DNA of 29,591 nucleotides from NCBI GenBank assembly GCA_002508425.1, contig DAKU01000110.1:1-29591 (forward strand). Direction: 5' to 3'. Source of the stretch: Methanosarcinaceae archaeon UBA470. Lineage in GTDB: Archaea; Halobacteriota; Methanosarcinia; Methanosarcinales; Methanosarcinaceae. The notes beneath the pieces were generated by a model. The model saw nothing but the letters and a program-made list of their open reading frames with translations, ran no database searches and had not been told where the DNA came from. Numbering within the stretch: position 1 is the first letter of the stretch; each line of letters begins with the position of its first letter. The translations under genes and the position numbers were made by a program. Positions 23,864 to 29,591 of this stretch are shown piece after piece.

Positions 23864-23979
23864 AACATCGTATTTAAATTACCGCATGTTTTGAGTAAAC
23901 ATGGGTAACTGAATTCTTAAGTACTATTAATATTATCCTATCCACCATAATCTTCCAATACAGTTCAAAATGTGATCGA

Positions 23980-24822
23980 ATGTCATACAGGATAATTGAG
24001 AAACGTGATATGGTTCACCAAGTATACTTGATGAAAGTACTTGCACCAGATGTGGCAAGGGCTGCAAAGCCCGGGCAGTTTGTGATAATCAGAATTGATG
24101 AACAAAGTGAAAGAATTCCTCTTACCATTGCAGATTACAATGTTGTGGAAGGTTCAGTGACTATTATTTTCCAGGAAATGGGTAAGACTACCAAACGGCT
24201 GGCTGCTCTAGGGGCTCAAGACGAACTTGAGGACTTTGTAGGACCACTGGGTACCCCCTCTGAAATAGAGAAACTGGGTACTGTTGTACTTGTTGGGGGA
24301 GGAGTAGGTGTTGCTCCTGTTTATCCACAGGCAAGAGCCTACAAGGCTGCAGGCAATAAAGTGATCTCTATCATAGGTGCCAGGAGTGAGAATTTACTGA
24401 TCCTTGAAGAAGAAATGCAGGCATCAAGTGATGAACTCCATATCTGTACAGATGACGGTACAAAAGGTCATCATGGATTTGTTACCGATGTGCTGCAAAA
24501 AATGCTGCAAAACGGTGAACATGTGGACAGGGTAGTAGCAATTGGTCCACCCATTATGATGCGGGCTGTGACAGGTGTCACAAAGCCCTTTGGGGTTCAG
24601 ACCATTGTAAGTCTTAATCCTATAATGATCGATGGTACAGGCATGTGTGGTGGCTGTCGTGTTTCAGTAGGTGGAGAAACTAGGTTTGCCTGTGTGGACG
24701 GGCCTGAGTTCGATGGGCATAAAGTTGATTTTAATTTACTCATGAGCCGTCTGGCAGTTTACAGAGATGAAGAAAGCAGTTCTCTTAAGAAACATGAATG
24801 TAAATGTGAAGGTGGGAAATAA
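23980..24822 (+). CDS. NADPH-ferredoxin oxidoreductase / sulfide dehydrogenase small subunit (NfnA/SudB-like)
   Basis: A 280-residue FAD/[2Fe-2S] protein. The FAD domain has 'PGQFVIIRIDEQSERIPLTIAD', the NAD(H)-binding domain starts with 'VVLVGGGVGVAPVYPQARAYK', and 'AIGPPIMMRAVTG' follows. The C-terminal 'DGTGMCGGCRVSVGGETRFACVDGPEFDGHKVDF' carries the [2Fe-2S] cysteines. This is the ferredoxin-NADP reductase subunit of NfnAB/SudBA-type complexes, which can transfer electrons between NADPH and ferredoxin, in some organisms by bifurcation with NADH, or reduce polysulfide. The tail is Cys-rich (KKHECKCEGGK). A GTGATC ribosome site lies just before ATG 23980. The large subunit starts at the base of its stop codon (24822). 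Confidence 0.9.
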   Translation: MSYRIIEKRDMVHQVYLMKVLAPDVARAAKPGQFVIIRIDEQSERIPLTIADYNVVEGSVTIIFQEMGKTTKRLAALGAQDELEDFVGPLGTPSEIEKLGTVVLVGGGVGVAPVYPQARAYKAAGNKVISIIGARSENLLILEEEMQASSDELHICTDDGTKGHHGFVTDVLQKMLQNGEHVDRVVAIGPPIMMRAVTGVTKPFGVQTIVSLNPIMIDGTGMCGGCRVSVGGETRFACVDGPEFDGHKVDFNLLMSRLAVYRDEESSSLKKHECKCEGGK

Positions 24823-26192
24823 TGGCAACTAGACAGTCTATGCCAGTACAGGACCCAGCTGAGAGGCGTAAGAACTTCAATGAAGTGGCCCTGGGTTACA
24901 CTGAAGAGCAAGCCATCGCTGAAGCTGCACGCTGCCTTCAATGCAAGGATCCCAAATGTGTGCAGGGATGTCCTGTGAATATCGATATCCCGGCTTTCAT
25001 AGCCAGCATTGCTGAAAGTGATTTCGATACGGCTATCAGAACCGTTAAGCTTACCAATTCTCTTCCTGCAGTGTGCGGACGTGTTTGTCCTCAGGAAGTG
25101 CAGTGTGAAGAATACTGTGTGCTTGCAAAGAAAGGACAGCCTATAGCCATAGGCCGCCTTGAGCGTTTTGCTGCAGACTATGAGATCTCTAAAGGTGTTG
25201 AATCTCCTCAAAAAGCAAAGCCCACTGGTAAACACGTGGCTGTAGTGGGTTCAGGTCCCGCAGGACTTACGGCTGCCGCTGATCTTGCAAAAGCCGGTCA
25301 TTCTGTGACTATTTTTGAATCACTTCATGAGCCCGGAGGAGTACTAACTTACGGTATCCCCGAGTTTCGTCTTCCTAAAGCGATAGTACGCCAGGAAGTC
25401 GAATACATTAAACAGCTCGGAGCGGACATAAAAGTAGACTATATAATTGGCAGGATCAAGACACTGGATGAACTGAGTGAAGATTTCGATGCCGTATTCC
25501 TGGGTACAGGTGCGGGGCTTCCCAATTTTATGGGTATCGAAGGAGAGAATCTCAATGGTGTTTATTCTGCAAATGAGTTCTTGACCCGTGTAAATCTAAT
25601 GAAAGCTTTCCGTTTCCCTGATTATGACACACCAATAAAGCGTGGTAAGAAGGTCATAGTGGTGGGCGGTGGAAATGTGGCAATGGATGCTGCTCGCTGT
25701 GCCCTGAGGTTGGGTGCGGATGAAGTCAGTATCGTCTACCGCCGTAGCGAGGATGAACTGCCTGCACGCAGAGAAGAAGTGGAGAATGCTAAGGAAGAAG
25801 GCATTATCTTCAGGCTGCTCACAAATCCTGTACGTATTCTGGGTGATGACAAAATGAAGGTTAAGAGTGTGGAATGTATCAGGATGGAGCTTGGTGAGCC
25901 TGATGCATCAGGCCGCAGGAAACCTGTGCCAGTGAAAGGTTCAGAACATGAGGTCGAGGCCGATACTGTGATAATTGCCATAGGCACATCTCCAAACCCA
26001 ATCATATTCTCAGGTTCCAAGGGCCTTAAATCCACATCCAAAGGCACTATTGTTGTAGACGATTCAGCCATGAGCTCTATGCCCGGTGTATGTGCAGGTG
26101 GGGACGTTGTCACAGGCGCAGCAACTGTGATCAGTGCTATGGGTGCAGGGAAGCTCGCTGCTCAGACAATCAATGAATACCTTAAAAAATGA
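24822..26192 (+). CDS. gltA: Large subunit of the NADPH-ferredoxin/sulfide oxidoreductase (NfnB/SudA), often annotated as glutamate synthase (NADPH)
   Basis: A 456-residue flavoprotein of the GltD family. The N-terminal region has 'EEQAIAEAARCLQCKDPKCVQGCPVNIDIPAFI' and 'CGRVCPQEVQCEEYC', two sets of Cys for [4Fe-4S] clusters. The FAD domain is 'HVAVVGSGPAGLTAAADLAKAGHSVTIFE', the NADPH domain is 'VIVVGGGNVAMDAARCALRLGADEVSIVYRR', and the end 'CAGGDVVTGAATVISAMGAGKLAA' is the second FAD-binding segment. Being paired with an NfnA/SudB-like subunit at one-base overlap argues that it is the NfnB/SudA partner and not a glutamate synthase small subunit; no GltB-like gene is near. It should carry the bifurcating or NADPH-linked FAD. 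The next gene starts 37 bases on. Confidence 0.88.
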   Translation: MATRQSMPVQDPAERRKNFNEVALGYTEEQAIAEAARCLQCKDPKCVQGCPVNIDIPAFIASIAESDFDTAIRTVKLTNSLPAVCGRVCPQEVQCEEYCVLAKKGQPIAIGRLERFAADYEISKGVESPQKAKPTGKHVAVVGSGPAGLTAAADLAKAGHSVTIFESLHEPGGVLTYGIPEFRLPKAIVRQEVEYIKQLGADIKVDYIIGRIKTLDELSEDFDAVFLGTGAGLPNFMGIEGENLNGVYSANEFLTRVNLMKAFRFPDYDTPIKRGKKVIVVGGGNVAMDAARCALRLGADEVSIVYRRSEDELPARREEVENAKEEGIIFRLLTNPVRILGDDKMKVKSVECIRMELGEPDASGRRKPVPVKGSEHEVEADTVIIAIGTSPNPIIFSGSKGLKSTSKGTIVVDDSAMSSMPGVCAGGDVVTGAATVISAMGAGKLAAQTINEYLKK

Positions 26193-26229
26193 CCGTAAAA
26201 CAGGTCAATTCTTTTTTAAATACACCAGT

Positions 26230-28245
26230 ATGAAACCACAAAACAGATCTTTTTCTTCCAACAGGAACTCTTCAGTAGGAAAACCTGCAAATGCGCGGGT
26301 TCAAAACAGTCCTTCCCGGTCCTGGAAACAGCATAGTGCCAATCTTCAGCATCATATTTTCTGGTGTCATCATTGCAATGTACCCCTGCTAAATTCCACC
26401 TGTGACCTCTGCAAATCTCAAGGCAGCCATCTTAATCTGTCACCTCCGGGGGACATAAGGTTCTGCTCGCCTTATGAGAAAGAAGTCCTCAAAGGTCTTC
26501 TGTTAACGGCTTTCGGCTGTGATCCGATCGGTGACCGGATAATACTGCTGAACAAGACCACAGGTGACGACAGAACAGATGAAGTGATAGTTGATGGATT
26601 GCATTTTGGTGTACTGCGGTTTGATATGAGGACTTTGAATTTTGTTTTTGACCTGTCCGTTGACGGTGCCAAGGTCCTGGCAGCGCATACCACAAACAAA
26701 ACCGTTGAACTCAAGAAAGCTTCCAGTCACTTAAGCGGCAAAAAGATAAAAGCCGACCAGCTTCTTAAATTCACAGAAGATATCAATAAAGGGGACACTG
26801 TCCTTATCAAATGTAGAAATCTCATGGGTTTTGGTATATCTCTTTCTGATTATATACACTTTGAAAACCCAGAAGATGTCGTATTACGTGTCAGAAAGCT
26901 TGATAGCAACTCCGTTTCTCTTAACTCTCGTATATCTTCCATGCAAGATGTAATCAAAGCAAACTCAAGTCACATGGAAAAGATTTCCAGGGATGCTGCT
27001 AATGTTATCAAAGGTATTGCCAACCGCAAGGAATACAAAGATCTCCCTGTCCATGTGTCTTTCAGTGGTGGGAAGGATAGCCTTGTGGTGCTTGATCTTA
27101 CTGTCAGTACTCTTAAAAAAAGACCTGTTAGAGCCTTTTTCCTTAACACCGGTATTGAATTCCCGGAAACCGTGGAATTTGCACGAAATTTTTGTTCCAG
27201 TTATGGCATAGAGTTAAACGAATCGGCTGCAGGTGAATCTTTCTGGGAGAATCTCGAAAGGTTCGGTCCTCCTGCAAAGGACATGCGCTGGTGTTGCAAG
27301 GTCTGTAAATTAGCGCCTGCAAACAGGGTTATTGATGGATCAACGAGTAAAGGGGAAGTATGCCTTACGGTGGATGGTAAAAGGAAATACGAGTCATTTT
27401 CAAGGGCTTCTATTTCTGCCAGCGAAAGAAATCCCTTTGTTCCCACGCAGCTCAATATTTTTCCCATCCGGGACTGGAGGGCGATTGAAGTATGGCTTTA
27501 CATATATGGAAAGAATCTTGAATATAACCCGCTTTATGACATGGGATTTGAAAGGGTGGGCTGCTATCTATGTCCTGCCTCTCTTTCTGCAGAATACCAG
27601 ATTTTTTCCAAGTTGCATCCTGATCTGCATGCACGCTGGCATGGATATCTTCTGGAATGGGCCAACAAAAAGGGGCTTTCGGAATCATTCGTTGAACATG
27701 GTTTCTGGCGCTGGAAAGAACTGCCTCCTAAGATGATCAAGCTTGCAGAAGAGCTTGGGGTCAGGTGTGATCTTTCAGCAGCTAATGAAAGTTTTAGTGT
27801 AGATTCTGTAAGTGGTGCATCCCCCTGCACAGGCGGAGGTTTTACCGTTGAGGCCAAGATAGGGGGCATTTCTCTGCAGGATGCAGCAGATGTTCTGTAT
27901 ATTGTAGGGGACATAAAGGCCGCTGAAAGCATGGGAATGCTGCTTGTAAGGGTAGATGGTGCAACTGTTAAGTTCTTCTCTTCGGGTAACCTATTGGTCA
28001 CTGCCGATAGCAGGGAAAAGGCCACTGAAGTATTCAGGCAGGTCACACTACAGCTTATGAGGGTGTGCATGTGTACAAGGTGTGGCATCTGTCAGGGGGT
28101 CTGCCCTGTGAATGCTATTGAAATTGACGATATGCGAGGTCTTTTTATAAGCAATGCTTGTATCAGGTGTGGCAAGTGCATTGAATCATGTGTGGTTTTG
28201 AAATATGCTCCCCGTAATCTACCGTGGCTTAGACAGGACCACTAA
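26230..28245 (+). CDS. PP-loop (PAPS reductase-like) protein with zinc ribbon, PUA-like and 2[4Fe-4S] ferredoxin domains
   Basis: A 671-residue multidomain protein. A basic, disordered N-terminus (1-40) precedes a zinc ribbon (C46-HH-C49...C58-DL-C61). A PUA-like segment follows, near residues 165-220 ('KKIKADQLLKFTEDINKGDTVLIKC'). The PP-loop is SFSGGKDS (277-284), then C355-C356 and C445-YL-C448, the CC-x88-CxxC pattern of APS reductases. The C-terminus has two [4Fe-4S] motifs: C615, C618, C621, C625 and C644, C647, C650, C654. The ECGLH catalytic tail of APS/PAPS reductases is not present, so the reaction is uncertain: sulfur assimilation or RNA thiolation are both thinkable. ATG 26230 follows the gltA stop by 37 bases; ATG 26134 and 26173 are in frame but inside gltA. 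Confidence 0.85.
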   Translation: MKPQNRSFSSNRNSSVGKPANARVQNSPSRSWKQHSANLQHHIFWCHHCNVPLLNSTCDLCKSQGSHLNLSPPGDIRFCSPYEKEVLKGLLLTAFGCDPIGDRIILLNKTTGDDRTDEVIVDGLHFGVLRFDMRTLNFVFDLSVDGAKVLAAHTTNKTVELKKASSHLSGKKIKADQLLKFTEDINKGDTVLIKCRNLMGFGISLSDYIHFENPEDVVLRVRKLDSNSVSLNSRISSMQDVIKANSSHMEKISRDAANVIKGIANRKEYKDLPVHVSFSGGKDSLVVLDLTVSTLKKRPVRAFFLNTGIEFPETVEFARNFCSSYGIELNESAAGESFWENLERFGPPAKDMRWCCKVCKLAPANRVIDGSTSKGEVCLTVDGKRKYESFSRASISASERNPFVPTQLNIFPIRDWRAIEVWLYIYGKNLEYNPLYDMGFERVGCYLCPASLSAEYQIFSKLHPDLHARWHGYLLEWANKKGLSESFVEHGFWRWKELPPKMIKLAEELGVRCDLSAANESFSVDSVSGASPCTGGGFTVEAKIGGISLQDAADVLYIVGDIKAAESMGMLLVRVDGATVKFFSSGNLLVTADSREKATEVFRQVTLQLMRVCMCTRCGICQGVCPVNAIEIDDMRGLFISNACIRCGKCIESCVVLKYAPRNLPWLRQDH

Positions 28246-28267
28246 CATATGGGTGAAGCTTTAATAC

Positions 28268-28286
28268 TTTTATATTAATTATATAA
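28268..28286 (+). promoter_or_regulatory. Probable TATA box of the AI-2E family gene
   Basis: TTTTATATTAATTATATAA lies 35-50 bases before ATG 28321 in the 75-base gap after the PP-loop gene, giving a predicted leader of about 20 bases. Confidence 0.45.
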
Positions 28287-28320
28287 CTGTTACAAAATAA
28301 AAAATATACGACGTGTGTAC

Positions 28321-29388
28321 ATGCAGTTAGGTCAATTAGATGGTATTTCTGTACTTATATCTTCCAGATTAAAGATAGCTGTCGTTTTGATCATTATACT
28401 GCTTTCACTGATACTTGCTTCTATTTTCCTGCCTCTTGCGGACGGTATAGTACTGGGCTTAGTTCTTGCATATATAGCACGGCCAATATATCTTAAATTA
28501 CATCATTATCATCGTCTGGGTGCGTTGCTAGCCACTCTTATCATTGTAATGCCAGTAGTCTTGATCATTGGTTCCGGCATATTTGAGATCGTGAGATTTG
28601 TCGGCTGGATCTTCGATAATCAGGCTCTATTCATCAATTCCCTGTTTGATTTCGTCAGGTCCGTAGATGTGCCCCCGGAGTACAATGAGCAGATCCGCCA
28701 GCTTATATGGGATACGTCTACTTCCATCCTCCCTCTGCTAAGTGGGTTTGGTTTTCTATCATATGCAAAGACCATTTTAATGTTCATTCTCAATCTGGTC
28801 ATATCCGTATTGGTCTGTTATTTCCTTCTGGCTGACGGCTACAAGGTCTACAAAAATATAGTGGCTTTCATGCCAGTGGACAACAGGCCGTGGGTTGCAG
28901 AATATATAAAACACCTTGACCTGATACTCAAAGGTGTGTTCATTGGCAATGCTTATGCTGCTTTATTTGTAAGTGTAACTTCCCTGGTGGTATTCTATTT
29001 ATTTGGTTTTTCCCATATCCTGGCTCTTGCAACTCTAATTTTTGTCGCATCTATAATCCCTCTATTTGCGGGTTATACCGTTCTCATTGCTCTTGCAGTA
29101 TTCCGCTATTTCCAGATGGGACTTGAGGCAGCCTTACTATTCTTTATTGTTGCTTCCATTGTAATTTACCTGCCACCCGAATTTATACTCCGGCCGTACC
29201 TTGCAAGCATGCATTCACGCGTACATCCTCTACTAATAATGCTTTCTTTCTTAGGTGGTGCTTTTGTAGGGGGCATTTCCGGGTTCTTTTTGGCCCCTAT
29301 CATCTTGGCTTGCTTGATATCTGCCTACAGAGTTCATATGGGAACTCCTGTTTATGGTGAAACGAAAAAAACTGATAATTCTGCATGA
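28321..29388 (+). CDS. AI-2E family transporter (UPF0118 membrane protein)
   Basis: A 355-residue integral membrane protein with about 7-8 helices: the N-terminal hydrophobic pair 'VVLIIILLSLILASIFLPL', 'LGLVLAYIARPIYLKL', 'LATLIIVMPVVLIIG', a central soluble loop, and the family's C-terminal 'ALATLIFVASIIPLFAGYTVLIALAVF', 'LPPEFILRPYLASMHSRVHPLLIMLSFLGGAFVGGISGFFLAPIILACL' with the PxxGG-like and GFF.AP motifs. The substrate is not known for archaeal members; AI-2, Na+/H+ and other substrates have been proposed in bacteria. ATG 28321 is preferred, since GTG 28315 is only two codons upstream with no ribosome site. It is followed by thrS, probably with its own promoter. Confidence 0.87.
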   Translation: MQLGQLDGISVLISSRLKIAVVLIIILLSLILASIFLPLADGIVLGLVLAYIARPIYLKLHHYHRLGALLATLIIVMPVVLIIGSGIFEIVRFVGWIFDNQALFINSLFDFVRSVDVPPEYNEQIRQLIWDTSTSILPLLSGFGFLSYAKTILMFILNLVISVLVCYFLLADGYKVYKNIVAFMPVDNRPWVAEYIKHLDLILKGVFIGNAYAALFVSVTSLVVFYLFGFSHILALATLIFVASIIPLFAGYTVLIALAVFRYFQMGLEAALLFFIVASIVIYLPPEFILRPYLASMHSRVHPLLIMLSFLGGAFVGGISGFFLAPIILACLISAYRVHMGTPVYGETKKTDNSA

Positions 29389-29392
29389 ATAA

Positions 29393-29407
29393 CGTCTTTT
29401 TTGGACG
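29393..29407 (+). terminator. T-rich transcript end after the AI-2E family gene
   Basis: CGTC-TTTTTTG-GACG gives a 4-bp stem whose loop is the T6 run (29397-29402), directly behind the stop. Archaeal termination often uses T-runs alone. Support is weak. Confidence 0.3.
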
Positions 29408-29442
29408 GTTAAGTGTCTCACAACTTTTTGCCGTTAAAAAGG

Positions 29443-29450
29443 TTTATAAG
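29443..29450 (+). promoter_or_regulatory. Probable TATA box of thrS
   Basis: TTTATAAG preceded by AAAAAGG lies about 50 bases before ATG 29494. The predicted leader of about 22 bases includes AGGTGA (29484-29489). Confidence 0.5.
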
Positions 29451-29493
29451 GATTGTTTAATCTAAGTCTACAGGTAATTTTTCAGGTGAAATC

Positions 29494-29591
29494 ATGCAGC
29501 TATTGCTCATCCATTCTGATTATATCGAATACGAGGTCAAAAAAAGCACCCCGGTGGCAGAGAAGATCGAAGATCCAATGAAATCTGGCAG
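29494..29591 (+). CDS. thrS: Threonyl-tRNA synthetase, archaeal type, N-terminal part (3' end outside window)
   Basis: The frame starts at ATG 29494, with AGGTGA four bases upstream, and runs off the window end after 32 codons. MQLLLIHSDYIEYEVKKSTP and the continuing VAEKIEDPMKSG match the start of the archaeal threonyl-tRNA synthetase editing domain, a D-aminoacyl-tRNA deacylase-like fold that removes mischarged serine. Only the start of this domain is visible; the catalytic core lies downstream. It marks the return from the glycan locus to housekeeping genes. Confidence 0.82.
   Translation, partial: MQLLLIHSDYIEYEVKKSTPVAEKIEDPMKSG

Noticed and set aside
24822..26192. A true glutamate synthase small subunit
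   Set aside because: No large-subunit gene is near, and the one-base overlap with an NfnA/SudB-like gene fits the NADPH-ferredoxin/sulfide oxidoreductase pairing better.
27564..28088. A 174-codon minus-strand frame opposite the PP-loop gene
   Set aside because: It is antisense to conserved Cys-motif coding sequence and its translation is low in family-like features; a shadow frame.
29389..29493. A T-box-like or riboswitch leader before thrS
   Set aside because: The predicted leader is only about 22 bases, too short for such a structure, and T-boxes are not known from archaea.
1..29591. CRISPR arrays, tRNA genes, insertion sequences, integrases or attachment sites
   Set aside because: I saw no regularly spaced repeats, no cloverleaf-like gene with a CCA-end or conserved T-arm, and no transposase or integrase proteins. 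Nearly all sequence is accounted for by glycan and metabolic genes.

Overview
The window looks like a stretch of a methanogenic archaeon, most likely in the Methanosarcinales (Methanosarcinaceae-like, AT-rich). The evidence is archaeal. It has TATA-box promoters instead of -35/-10 boxes, ribosome binding sites of the GGTGAT/GGAG type, GTG and TTG starts, and T-rich gene ends. It carries an archaeal-type threonyl-tRNA synthetase start, a dolichyl-phosphate-mannose-type synthase, and a methanogen-style PP-loop/PUA/ferredoxin fusion protein. The species is inferred, not proven.

About 24 kb is a surface-glycan locus. (1) 1-4246, plus strand: the end of a GT4 glycosyltransferase, a methyltransferase and a three-gene cassette (FnlC-type UDP-sugar 2-epimerase, inverting 4,6-dehydratase, RmlD-like reductase) expected to make a UDP-6-deoxy-L-HexNAc. 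(2) 4420-11008, minus strand, read from 11008 downwards: zinc-ribbon methyltransferase, AsnB-type amidotransferase, GT4, UDP-sugar 4-epimerase, UDP-HexNAc 6-dehydrogenase. (3) 11272-12735, minus strand: a Wzx-type flippase, then a divergent promoter region that may hold a 56-codon gene. (4) 13135-18007, plus strand: a membrane GT2, WbpD-, WbpE- and WbpB-like enzymes, and a NodB-fold protein with lost active-site residues. With the 6-dehydrogenase of block 2, these supply a UDP-GlcNAc3NAcA-type diamino-uronic acid. (5) 18036-21345, minus strand: UPF0104 membrane protein, ManC-type GDP-mannose/mannose-6-P enzyme, GalU. (6) 21484-23779: a GT39 (GT-C) membrane transferase convergent with a polyprenyl-phosphate-mannose synthase that can make its donor.

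The last part is not glycan-related. From 23980 there is an NfnA/SudB and NfnB/SudA-like NADPH-ferredoxin oxidoreductase pair, then a 671-residue protein combining zinc ribbon, PUA-like, PP-loop and 2[4Fe-4S] ferredoxin domains, an AI-2E family membrane protein, and the first 32 codons of thrS.

Main points of interest: the manC gene has no canonical start codon for its conserved N-terminus (AUU start or a one-base frameshift); the PP-loop fusion protein has the APS-reductase iron-sulfur signature but not the catalytic-Cys tail; the deacetylase-like protein is probably a pseudoenzyme; the RmlD-like reductase lacks a loop; and a small unlisted gene may lie at 12879-13049.
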